Positions 1 to 9,171 of a stretch of 64,000 nucleotides of DNA are shown here, piece by piece; positions within the stretch are counted from its first letter, which is position 1, and each line of letters opens with the position of its first letter. The stretch comes from Portulaca oleracea. Its lineage: Eukaryota > Streptophyta > Magnoliopsida > Caryophyllales > Portulacaceae. A program made the translations under genes and the position numbers. Where the stretch lies: positions 1,681,501 through 1,745,500 of the forward strand of contig CM055871.1 in the NCBI GenBank assembly GCA_029582165.1, given 5' to 3'. The notes under the pieces were generated by a model, which had not been told where the DNA came from, searched no databases, and saw nothing but the letters and a program-made list of their open reading frames with translations.

Positions 1-222
1 TTTTACAGTGCGGTTGATTGTGGTGTGATGGAATGCGGAATATTGTGGTGGAATGTTGATAATTGTGGTAGAAATAATGGAAGGTTGGTTGATATATTTT
101 AATTTGAAAATCATCGTTGGTTGAAATAAAGTAAAAGTTTTGATTTTTTTTTATTTGAAAAGTTTTCACTTTTAATAATAAAAAGGGAAATGAAAAGTTA
201 TGATGAGTTGTGTGTGAGAAAT
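1..222. mobile_element. Tourist-like MITE, truncated copy
   Basis: AT-rich non-coding DNA rich in TGTGGTG-type words. Read on the + strand it parallels the reverse complement of the complete element at 63149-63438, including a shared stretch with AAAGTTTTGATT and a run ending AAAAAGGGAAAT. The left end lies outside the window. The right side stops at the TA microsatellite that ends the neighbouring LINE, so the LINE probably landed in it. Confidence 0.55.
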
Positions 223-223
223 G

Positions 224-225
<2 letters not shown>

Positions 226-281
<56 letters not shown>
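226..281. repeat. (TA)n microsatellite at a LINE 3' end
   Basis: An uninterrupted TA run of about 28 units. It lies exactly where the 3' tail of the minus-strand LINE at 282-2903 should be, and no poly(A) is visible there. Confidence 0.9.
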
Positions 282-284
<3 letters not shown>

Positions 285-2899
285 GCAGAACTCAACTCTT
301 CATTGAAAAGGCCAAAAGGCAGAACCAAACCCACAGTACAAAGACCTACTACAAAAGAAAATCTATACATTTAGAGAACTTATTACTCTTTTTAGACATG
401 AAAAAAATCTATTGAGGACCACAAACTTGATTTTCTTTATGGCTTCCTCCACAGAAACAATTTGCCTTCCATTTTCTCAAGTAATTCCTCATCTCCCAAA
501 TAACTGCAATAGAAGAAGTAAATATAGCAACAGCTAACACTTTAACTTGTCTTTTCCTCTTCATATCTTTCCAATTTAAGGCCCATTGATGAAGAGAAGA
601 GAATTCCTTCCTGATTCTCAGTTTCTCACAAAAAATATACCATAACCTGTCTAATAAAACCACATTCAGTAAAGATATGGTCAATTGTTTCTTCTGCATT
701 CTGACGGAAGCTACAAGTTACTGCAATATCACAGCCATGAGTAGATAAACGCACAGCAACAGGGATTTTCATGTGCATTGCAACCCACGCTATAAATCTC
801 TGCCTTGGAGTAGAAACTTTGTTCTAAATTATGTGATAAAAAGGCCACATCGCCATATCTCTGAAAAATCAATTGTAACAATCATTTACTGAATAGTGAG
901 AAATTTTATCACCTCTCAGATCTCTACTATGAGCATCACCACATTTGATCTTCTCCTTAACTTTGCAAATTTGTTTCCAACACCAAGAACTAGTAATTGG
1001 TGGTTTATATTGCCACCAATCATGGTTCTTAAGGTATCTTTTATGTATCCATCTAACCCGAAGAATATCTTTCTTTTTGGAAATGCACCAAACCAACTTG
1101 CCAATTCTAGCAGCATTCCAAAGTTTTGGATTCTTCAAACCCAGATCTCCAAGTTTCCTCGGTTTACAAATGGAATTTCACTCCACCAGAGGAACTCTAG
1201 TAGCATTAACATCAGCTGCTGACCAAATAAAGTTTCGACAAACTTTCACAATTTGATCAATAACATTCAGAGGTAAAAGAAAGATATTAGCCCAGTAATC
1301 CACAATACTCAAAAGAACTGAGTTCACCAATTGCACTCTAGTAGCATAGGACAAATTATCCAAAATCTGAGATAAGTATCCCATAACCAGAACAAAAATG
1401 AGAGGGGAGAGAGGATCACCCTGCCAAAAACCTCTGCCTCATTTAAAGTAACCATGATGTTGTCCATTCATATTAGCAGTATAAGAAGGGGACGTGACAC
1501 ACATCATAATCCATTGATAAATTTAGTAGGAAAGCAAAAAGCCCTAAGAGCCTCCTCAACACATTCCAAATAAATTGAATCATAAGCTTTCCTCAAATCA
1601 ATCTTCATGATGCATCTAGGAGAAAGATTACTGCGTGAGCCTTTAGCCACCTCTTGACAAATGAGGATATTGTGAACAATTTCCCTACCCGGAACAAAAG
1701 CACCTTGACAATTATTGACCAAGTGTGGTAAAACATCTCTAAGCCTTTTACAAAGCAACTTTGACATAGGCATTTGTAAGAGGCATTACAACAAGAAATT
1801 GGTTGGAAATCAATAGGACTATCAGGATTGATTGTTTTAGGGATGAGGGAGATAACTGTGTCATTGATGCTTCTCAAAATAGAACCCTTATCAAGGCAAT
1901 CAAAAATGGCATCATAGAAAAAAAAATCTCCAATTATATCCCAGTTATACTGATAGAAAGAACTACTAAACCCATCAGGCATAGGAGCCTTAACAACAGG
2001 AATAGAGAAGACTATATCACGTACCTCATTCATGGTAAAATTCTTGATAAGACCCAACTGTTGACTAATGGAAAGAGTATTTCCATTCTGAATGATAGCA
2101 GAGTCAATGTTCTGTCTTTCATAAGTTTGTTCTCCCAACAACTTCTCATAGTAGAGTAAAACTTCTGCAGCAACATTATCAAAACCTGTGATCAGATCCC
2201 CATTAGAGTTCTTCAAAGAATACACAAATGACAGTTGCTTTTTCTTCCTCATTTTGTTGAAGAAAATCCTTGAAGGACAGTCACCAAAATTCAGCCAACT
2301 TAATTTAGATCGTTGCTGAATCAATTACTGAGCAGAGATGAGAACCCTTATATAATCCACTCTTTTCAACTTCTCCTGCGAAATAAGATCTTGATTGCCT
2401 TTATCATTGGAAATAGCTATCTAAAGCTCCTCCAAATCATGCTTACATTTATCAAATTGAAAATGTATGTCAAAAAACTGATCCTTATGCAACCTGCTTA
2501 AAGGCCTCCTCAAAGACATAAGAAATTTATGGAATTGAAACATCTTACGCCCGTCATTAATGTTACAGAAAGCATCATGAACAATATTCTGATAATTATT
2601 TGAATTGTGCCACATACTACAATATTTAAACGAATGAACACTCTTTGAGCAATCAGGAAAAGAAATAAGAATGGGAGAGTGATCAGACAACCCAAAAGGA
2701 AGGTATGTAGTATGAATAAAACATGTTTGTAATAACCACTCTTCATTTGAGAAAGCTCTATCAATGCGAGACCAAACATGTGAGTTGGTACAAGTATAAT
2801 AATCCCCCTGAAAACCAAGCTCTTGCAAATTCGTATTCATCAAGCAATTTTGGAAATCAACCACTTCAAAATACTCAATCTCAATCCCTCCAATCCTAT

Positions 2900-2903
<4 letters not shown>
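282..2903 (-). pseudogene. Decayed L1-like LINE (ORF2 remnant)
   Basis: Read on the minus strand, this is the order of a plant LINE ORF2. First comes the C-terminal part of the AP endonuclease (2421-2890, with the SDHSPI motif), then a reverse transcriptase N-terminal half (1504-2324; LRKAYDS and the AFVPGR motif are recognisable), then a thumb/connection piece (SYATRVQLVNSVLL near 1330). A zf-RVT-like tail follows towards 420. Frames change near 1770, 1500, 1380 and 1140 and several stops interrupt it. The frame jumps from QGDPLSP (about 1420) to the thumb region (about 1370), so the catalytic FADD/YADD palm segment is deleted. It is therefore not functional. The 3' side ends in a TA microsatellite. 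Confidence 0.88.
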
Positions 2904-2960
<57 letters not shown>

Positions 2961-3004
2961 GACACAGACACACACACACACACACACACACATACACACA
3001 TACA

Positions 3005-3066
<62 letters not shown>
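2904..3066. repeat. Compound microsatellite (TA)n-(CA)n-(CATA)n-(TA)n
   Basis: TA repeats pass into GACACA/CA repeats, then CATA repeats, then TA repeats again. The block directly abuts the Mutator-type MITE at 3067. A second block of the same order lies on its other side. Confidence 0.95.
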
Positions 3067-3068
<2 letters not shown>

Positions 3069-3594
3069 ATAATTGGATTCTAATAATCCGTACTTTCACC
3101 GATTGGACAATTGTGGACCGTACTTTCACTTTGTATTCTGGTGGTCCAAAAAAAAATAAAATTGGATTGTAGTGGGATATTTTTGAGAGAATCATAGATT
3201 TTGTGTTGCATTTGATTCAAAACTTAGTATAACACTTTACAATGATTTTTAATGAATTTACAGCGTTTCTCCCAATTTTTTTTCATTTTTTTACTATTTT
3301 TTACGATTTTTTCACTTTTATTATTTTTAAAAAATCATAATAATTATTCGGAGTCTCAAAAAAATAATTTAAAAAATGTTTTAGAAACTACAATACATTA
3401 ATTTTCTAGGGGCAGGAACGAAAAAACAAAAACAATATAGTGTAGGAATGAAAAAAATAAGAAGAATGTGGAGGTGGATTTGGTACCACTACAATTCAAT
3501 TTTATTTTTTTTTGGACCACCAGAATACAAAGTGAAAGTGCGGTCCACCATTGTCCAATTGGTGAAAGTAGGGATTATTAGAATCCAATTATCC
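3067..3594. mobile_element. Mutator-type MITE with about 108-bp terminal inverted repeats
   Basis: The termini GGATAATTGGATTC and GAATCCAATTATCC are inverted copies. The inverted repeats run about 108 bp (3067-3174 and 3487-3594) with only a few mismatches. There is no coding capacity. The flanks are TA repeats on both sides, so the target duplication cannot be sized but is compatible with 9 bp. Long inverted repeats beginning with G are typical of Mutator-like elements, and sibling elements in this window have clear 9-bp duplications. Related copies lie at 6660-7212 and 12063-12374. Confidence 0.82.
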
Positions 3595-3626
<32 letters not shown>

Positions 3627-3646
3627 TACATACATACATACATACA

Positions 3647-3682
<36 letters not shown>

Positions 3683-3689
3683 TATATAT
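3595..3689. repeat. Compound microsatellite (TA)n-(CA)n-(CATA)n-(TA)n, second block
   Basis: Same motif order as the block at 2904-3066, shorter. It ends where the 3' end of the next minus-strand LINE begins. Confidence 0.93.
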
Positions 3690-4090
3690 TGGAAAAACAA
3701 TGTGATGATTTTATTCCAAATAAACAGGCTCAGAGGCACAAAATTACACAAATCCTAAGTGCAAAGAATTTCTATACAAGGCAAAAATCGTGGAGTATTT
3801 CTAGCTATGAATAGGGTTCTATCTCTGAGATGAGTTTTAATACTATGGGCAAGAATAGGAGGATCAATCCTAGTTTTATTGAAAGTGATCGTGTTTCTAG
3901 CATTCCAGAGGCTATATACGTACGAGGCTACTGCAGCATATGTGAGCTGTTTCTTCCACTTTATACTCTTTGTTGTGAGAAGCTGTCAGCACCAAGTTTC
4001 CCAGCTCGACGATTATGGGATTTGGATCCAGCCCCCCATGGTCTGCCTAATTTGAGTGGCATAAGGGCAATCATATAAGATGTGCGAGAG
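3690..4090 (-). pseudogene. LINE 3' end (zf-RVT tail), 5'-truncated
   Basis: On the minus strand the translation includes a zf-RVT-like C-terminus: SHILYDCPYA near 4085, then a segment with SLWNARNTITF, the usual W-x-x-R-N signature of plant LINE tails. Stops interrupt the frame. The 3' end is an AATAAA-like AT-rich stretch followed by the TA/CATA microsatellite at 3595-3689. The upstream (5') part is missing and the break lies in the foldback scar at 4051-4192. Confidence 0.7.
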
Positions 4091-4192
4091 TAAAATTAGT
4101 TGGTAGATGGGCAAAAGGGCAATCATATAGTGGCCCATCTACCAACTAATTTTACTATAGAATTTGAGTGGCATAAGGGCAATCATATAAGC
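4051..4192. repeat. Foldback scar with a perfect 24-bp inverted repeat and a threefold short repeat
   Basis: Arms at 4089-4112 and 4133-4156 are perfect reverse complements with a 20-bp loop. The word AAGGGCAATCATATA occurs three times: before the left arm, inside the loop and after the right arm. The outer two copies share a longer stretch starting TTTGAGTGGCA. The pattern suggests template switching during repair at the junction between the LINE end and the host gene fragment. Confidence 0.85.
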
Positions 4193-4341
4193 TGTAATTT
4201 ATATATTGGACAGATTCTACTCGAAATTCGCACCTCTGACCATGTACATTGGAGCTGGCGAGAGTCGGACAACGACTGGAGATATTCAAGAATTGAAGCA
4301 GACCCTACAAGGATGAAGGAATGAAAGTCTCAAATGGTTCA
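4193..4341. other. Junction spacer, no gene
   Basis: Short stretch between the foldback scar and the phosphatase fragment. I see no recognisable coding or repeat signal. Confidence 0.4.
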
Positions 4342-4701
4342 TTAAAAGTAATTTACAGCACCGACGTGGAGTTCCTTCTTCAACTTTCGAGCATCTTTGG
4401 GTAACGGGACCGCACCCAAAATGACAAACTCGCAAACTTTATCCCACCATCTGAATTCATCAGGTTGAAGCTTGTTCCTGATGACATTGTAGAAAAGGGT
4501 GGGTTAGAATAGGACTCGAGCACTAGCACCAAGTAAGAATTTCTTAGTATCAACTTTTGAAATCAGCGAGCCTTTGTTTTCTCGTTCATCGTCATCAACT
4601 TCAGCCGAACAATCTCCAGAAAACTCACCCCCATCAACCACATTTACAAACCCACTTTGGAAAAACCCCAACAACAACAATGCTAGGGTTAGGCCTCGCA
4701 T
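4342..4701 (-). pseudogene. First-exon fragment of a PTPMT-like dual-specificity phosphatase
   Basis: Minus-strand translation from the ATG at 4701 gives a protein start, then ASARVLF, a stop codon, then PTLFYNVIRNKL, EFRWWDKV and FVILGAVPLPKDA. Plant PTPMT1-type phosphatases (mitochondrial PGP or phosphoinositide phosphatases) carry the same block upstream of their catalytic HCxxGRxR loop. The in-frame TAA replaces the conserved Tyr of the ..LFYPTLFYN.. motif, a single-base change. Similarity is lost after about 4360 and the catalytic loop is absent. This is a dead fragment. It lies head to head with the COG6 fragment about 200 bp away. The family assignment is from memory of the motif. Confidence 0.72.
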
Positions 4702-4908
4702 TTCGAGCTCCGACTTTACAGAGGGACGAAGGCATGAAGCAGTTTACAGGTAAAAGAGTGAGGCAAACGGGCGTTTTCAGATAGCCACCATTTCCGGTGA
4801 CCAAAACCTCCTTCCGGTAGCCGGTTTCCGACTCAGCCCTCCGACGATGGCGATTTCCGATGATCAAACTTGAATAACATCACCGCATTGTAGTTTGATC
4901 TCGGTTTG
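4702..4908. promoter_or_regulatory. Divergent upstream region between two gene fragments
   Basis: This is the 207-bp gap between the minus-strand ATG of the phosphatase fragment and the plus-strand ATG of the COG6 fragment. It holds what look like two 5' leader regions and would have served as a shared promoter region if the pair was copied as a unit. No TATA box stands out. Confidence 0.35.
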
Positions 4909-5364
4909 ATGGGGACGATGGCGTTGGCACCTGGTTTATCAAGGAAGCTGAAGAAAGTTCTTGAATCTCGGATCGATTCCCCGGAGCTTCTCTCTTCTCT
5001 CTCCACACTCTCCAACTTCTACACCGAAAACTCCCCACAGGCTCAGCGCAACCTCAGATCCACCATCGAGAAGCGTTCTCTCGACATCAATCAGGAGTTT
5101 CTCTCTACCTATGATGCCGCTCAGCTCGCCTTGGATCGTGTTGAGGAGGAGGTCAATGCACTTGCTGATTGCATACGACGGAAACTGAGACAACGACGAA
5201 TCGATTTCTTCAACGAACCCAGATTGACAATCGGGGCAAGAAATCGAAGAATCTCGGGAGCTACTTCAAACCCTAATTCCCGACCAGATCCAACAATCGA
5301 ATCGAAAGGAAACAATCAGAAGTTCAAAGAATCAGAAAAACAGATTAAGAGTCTTGGGCTCTGA
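4909..5364 (+). pseudogene. COG6: COG6 first-exon fragment fused to antisense retroelement leader
   Basis: The frame starts MGTMALAPGLSRKLKKVLE, and residues 1-88 follow the N-terminus of plant COG6, including NLRSTIEKR and LDRVEEEVNALADC. COG6 is a subunit of the conserved oligomeric Golgi complex, which tethers vesicles in retrograde Golgi traffic. The full protein is about 680-700 aa. Here homology stops at about 5172 and the remaining 63 codons are the reverse of a copia-type leader that runs into a primer-binding site and LTR. The reading frame is open and stops just before the LTR. ATG 4909 matches the family start. I see no downstream COG6 exons, so this is a truncated chimeric fragment and not a working gene. 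It is possibly transcribed from its own upstream region. Confidence 0.8.
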
Positions 5365-5369
5365 TACCA
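5356..5369 (-). other. Primer-binding site (tRNA-iMet type)
   Basis: On the minus strand the sequence reads TGGTATCAGAGCCC, directly next to the LTR end. This is the standard initiator-Met primer-binding site of plant LTR retrotransposons. Confidence 0.85.
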
Positions 5370-5641
5370 TGTGAAAACTCGAAGGAAATTGGAGAAAGGT
5401 TACAGAGATAGAGAGAAAATAATTAAAGGAGAGAAAATAGACTTTTTCTATTATTATCAATCTGGTTTAATCACAAAGAGGAAAGCCTATGACTATTTAT
5501 ACACAAAAGAGGAAGAAGAGGAATTAGTTCCAACTCCACAATAAAGAAAACAAGAAAGTAAAACAATCTTGACAATCTTGATTTCTTGATCTTGAATCTT
5601 CTTGATTGATCCATGATTGATCCACCTTGATTATCTTCACA
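5370..5641 (-). mobile_element. Copia-type 5' LTR with short leader; rest of element missing
   Basis: A 272-bp LTR bounded by TGTGAA and TTCACA, with the primer-binding site at its inner edge. Read on the minus strand it carries a TATAAATAG box. About 180 bp of internal leader (5173-5355) remains, then the sequence switches to COG6. The 3' LTR and all coding domains are absent, so it is a truncated or recombined insertion. The leader is the source of the chimeric C-terminus of the COG6 frame. Confidence 0.75.
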
Positions 5642-6659
5642 ATACCAAAATCATAATATCAAACATGTACTAAAGGATTGAATTTAGTACCACACGGGCT
5701 TGTTACTGAGATCAACGAGGCATAATTCGTAAGAGACTTTCTTCTCTTCCAAAGCTTCGAGTACCCTTTGGCAAGATGAGCCAAAATTATCACAACCCAG
5801 TAATTACTATCATCATATGACAAGAATTTTGCGCCGAAGAAGCAGCCACGACATAGTTTTTTTCTAAAAAGGAGTTGGACCGAGCGACAGACCGGTTCAG
5901 TTGCAAGGTTCGTTTTTTTCCAACTCAACCTAATTTTAATATCGACCAAGCGACGGACAATTTCCGTCACAATATAGCAAGTTTTCAGTAGTAAATTGTC
6001 TCCCCCATACAAAAGTACTCGTCTAATGAGTTTATGCATGATCCATAAGCTAGTGCACGCAAAGCAACAATGGATTTTTTTTAGTGACCCCAGTTTCCCA
6101 GTCGCGCCTCTTCTTTGAGTGAAGAACTAGAAACATTCTCTCAAGGTGTTAACAATGCGAAGGAACAAGTATCGTTGCATTCTGCACCGTTGTCGAAACA
6201 TTTCATTAGTGTACACCAGATTTTCGGAGAAGTTGTTCATATATATATGCAATTATTGGCTTCTACAAGGTCACAATTGATGTGTCTTCACCGTTGACGA
6301 GTTGAATTGGACACTAGGGTACTAGTTTGCGTCGTAGTTAGGATAATACATTTGCACTAGCAATTGTGTTGTCTACAAAGTCGAACGCAAGACATCCTCT
6401 TCCTCAATGGATACATCAATAGCATCATCAAGCTTAAGATTTTCATCATCCTCGTATGGATGGTTAGACATTTTTCGAAAATGATTTCAAAGTAGTTTGT
6501 GGAGAGGTGTTTTAAATGTGTTTGTTGGTGATATATGTTGTCCACTTTGGTAGTAGTATATCAACCATCATATAAAAGGAGGTAAGCCATAGATGTCCCA
6601 AATATTGTTTTCCCAAAATGTCCCAACCAATTTTTAATTTACATTCCTACCCTTTTTAA
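5642..6659. other. Gene-free spacer
   Basis: About 1 kb with only short, unconvincing open frames on both strands. No homology that I recognise. Confidence 0.4.
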
Positions 6660-6661
6660 AA

Positions 6662-6711
<50 letters not shown>

Positions 6712-7210
6712 TCACCAATTGTATAGCAATAATGGCTAGTTTCATTTTGTATTCTAGTGGTAAAAAAAAAATGGATTGTAGAGGTACCAAATCCACCTCC
6801 AAATTCTTTTTTATTTTTTTCATTCCTACCCAATATTGTTTTTGTATTTTTCGTTCTTGCCCCCATAAAGGTAATGAAGTGTAATTACTTAAACAATTTT
6901 TAAATTATTTTGTTTGAGACTCCGAGCAATTATTATTATTTTTTAAAAGGAATAAAAGTAAAAAAATCATATCGTAGAAAGTTGCAAATAAAATTGGGAG
7001 AAACGCCTTAAATTCATTAAAAATCATGGTAAAGTGTTATACTAAGTTTTGAATCAAACGCAACACAAAATCTATGATGTTCAGGCTATACTCTCAATGA
7101 TGCCCCACTACAATCCAATTGTATTTTATTTTTTTGGACCACCAGAATCCAAATTGATAGTAGGAATTATTGTTGTCCAATTATGAAAGAAGGGATTATT
7201 AAAATCCAAT

Positions 7211-7212
<2 letters not shown>
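6660..7212. mobile_element. Mutator-type MITE, second copy, with (ACT)n expansion in one end
   Basis: Internal sequence matches the 3067-3594 element, including GAGACTCCGAGCAATTATT, AAATTGGGAGAAACGC and the AGTTTTGAATCAAA block, but inverted relative to it. The right terminus reads GGGATTATTAAAATCCAATT. The left terminus is replaced or interrupted by about 17 ACT units at 6661-6711 directly before TTTCACCAATTG, which is a TIR-internal motif. Confidence 0.75.
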
Positions 7213-7244
<32 letters not shown>

Positions 7245-7249
7245 GATAA
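7213..7249. repeat. (TA)n tract
   Basis: TA repeats at the right edge of the MITE, joining it to the truncated gypsy gag. Confidence 0.8.
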
Positions 7250-7834
7250 TTTACTACTGAAAACATGTTGCCTTGCACTAGCTGTTTTAATTTGTCATAG
7301 TTCTCCCTAAGGTAGTTCACAGGCAAGAACTTAGACTTCAGCTTTTCCCTCATCTACTCCAAGTCTTAACTTTCTCTTTTCCCTTCTCTACTCTCCTTTT
7401 CTGTAGATTAGACACCAGATTGAAGCATGTTTCTTCAGTTTTAAAGCAATAAGCTTGACCTTCTTCTCTTCAGAAACCTCCTTTAGATCAAAGACCCTTT
7501 CCACAGTCTACATCTAGTCCAAGAACACTTCAGTGTCCAGCTGACCTTCAAATTCAGGAATTTCCACTTTAAAATCTAATTTGTCGTCCAGTCCAGCCTT
7601 CCTCTTTCTAGTCCTGACTCTTTTACTTTCACTAGGACCCTCTTCTTCAGCAAAAGGATTGCTGGAATAGGTACTTTCTTCCTCTTCATATTCAGACTCA
7701 TCCTTCAAGCTCTGCTTCTTCAAATACAGGTAATTCTTGAGCTGATCAGTTAAATATTTAACATGTTTTTCCAACTCAGCTTTCCCCCTAAGAGCTTGTT
7801 CAGCCACCTCCTCGGCAGTCCTACTAGCAGACAT
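7250..7834 (-). pseudogene. Ty3/gypsy Gag fragment
   Basis: A likely start at 7834 gives MSASRTAEEVAEQAL, an acidic stretch, then FKVEIPEFEGQLDTEVFLD and a stop near 7514. Past the stop the same protein is readable in shifting frames as VERVFDLKEVSEEKKV, LIALKLKKHASIW, MREKLKS and NYDKLKQLVQGNMF. This is the plant gypsy Gag (retrotransposon gag domain) order. The Gag shell protein would package element RNA. The sequence breaks off at the TA tract and MITE, so zinc knuckle, protease and polymerase are missing. Confidence 0.82.
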
Positions 7835-7873
7835 CTTGTAACCAGTAAGAAGTTCACCAAGAAGGTCACACAG

Positions 7874-7887
7874 CTCTGATACCAAAG
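7874..7887 (-). other. Primer-binding site of the gypsy element
   Basis: Minus strand TTTGGTATCAGAGC, two bases inside the proposed LTR boundary. Initiator-Met type. Confidence 0.7.
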
Positions 7888-7888
7888 C

Positions 7889-9171
7889 TGATGTATGTGC
7901 AGGCAAACTTAATCAGAGTGCACTTGCCTGGACAACACCAAAGGCCCTCCCTGACCTTGATTGTTCAAACAAAGCTTTTCCTAGGGATGGAAAAGCATCA
8001 AGGAATGAAAAACAAATAAGGAAAGATAGAAAACCTGTGTATCCAACTGATGCAGTCCACACCTCAGTCCTCAGCAGAAACACAGGGGCAAAACTCAGCT
8101 TATGAACTGGATACAGGCCACACCACCAGAACACAAACTAATCCCTACTTAGCACCTTCGAAGCTTGCCAAAGCTTAGTTACAGAAAAGTAGAAACAATG
8201 GAGAGTTTTTAGAGACACTCACAAACCCATAGGAGCAAGCTCTACTGATTTCATAAACATTCACTCATTCATTGATTGAAAATGATGGCAAAGTTTGATA
8301 ATATACAAGGTTGCTTAAGTCTAATATACTTACATCAGATTGTATCAAAGAAACAGAAAAAACCGAACTATTAAGGTTTCCTAAGCTGGAAGAAACCTCT
8401 AAACTATTACTAAGCTCAATTATCAAGCCTAATTGAGCTGCTTAAGTCTAATATACTTACATCAGATTGTATCAAAGAAACAGAAAAAATAAAAACAAAA
8501 GTGGTTGGCTGGTTCTGATTGGGCCAGCAGCTGCTTCCTTCTGCCTTAGTCATGCTTCCACTGAGTTATTTTAATCTCCCTTGGCTGCTGAAAATAGCTT
8601 ATTATATTAACTAGCAAAGGTACTCGATCATTAAAGGGAAAAATGACCAAATGACCTTGTCAATGCTGAAAATACCAAAACTGTCCAGCTGCTTGATGTT
8701 GCTTGCACTGTCGAAGTAAGTTGGCTGTAGCAAATGTCTTGGAACAGCAGACACTTGCACTCCTCGATCATTGCACATATTTGAGCCAAGGATTACATAG
8801 AAACCACCAGATGCCATTGCCATGTCTTCTACAGCCTACATTTGACATTGAAACAGACCCGAACCCTGATTTCACAGTTGGGGTTCTGCCAAGGTCTAAT
8901 TGCATCAATTGGACGTAGGTTCTAAGGCCAAAGCTTCCCTTTGCACAGGCTCCAGGGGTGATCAACTTGCTACCTTTTAATGCTTCAAAATTCCCCTAGG
9001 ACTTGTCTGCCATGGCTCTCCTATTCTTGCTGTAGGAGGGACTTAATCCCTCCTGAGTTTCCAGCCAGGTCCAGGTTTGCAAAAGACCTGCTGAAATTCT
9101 CAGGACAGAAAGTCCTCCCTTGGTCCCTTGGAATGTTCATGAGCAATGCTGGTGTAGATGGACCTCCATCA
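7889..9171 (-). mobile_element. Ty3/gypsy 5' LTR, about 1.28 kb
   Basis: Bounded by TGATG at 7889 and CATCA at 9171, immediately upstream (on the minus strand) of the primer-binding site and gag. No 3' LTR is present in the window, so the right-hand boundary rests only on the TG..CA inverted ends. The element is truncated. Confidence 0.6.
8312..8489. repeat. Direct repeat inside the gypsy LTR
   Basis: A stretch of about 49 bp beginning GCTTAAGTCTAATATACTT occurs at about 8313-8361 and again at about 8441-8489, separated by about 80 bp. It is probably a local duplication within the LTR. Confidence 0.8.

Noticed and set aside
221..415. Open frame rich in Tyr-Ile repeats
   Set aside because: It translates the TA microsatellite; no coding support. 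Similar Ile/Tyr/Val/Cys frames at 2840-3705, 38665-38850 and 44625-45070 were rejected for the same reason.
5356..5369. Possible tRNA-derived sequence
   Set aside because: It is only the primer-binding site; no tRNA gene fold is present here or elsewhere in the window.
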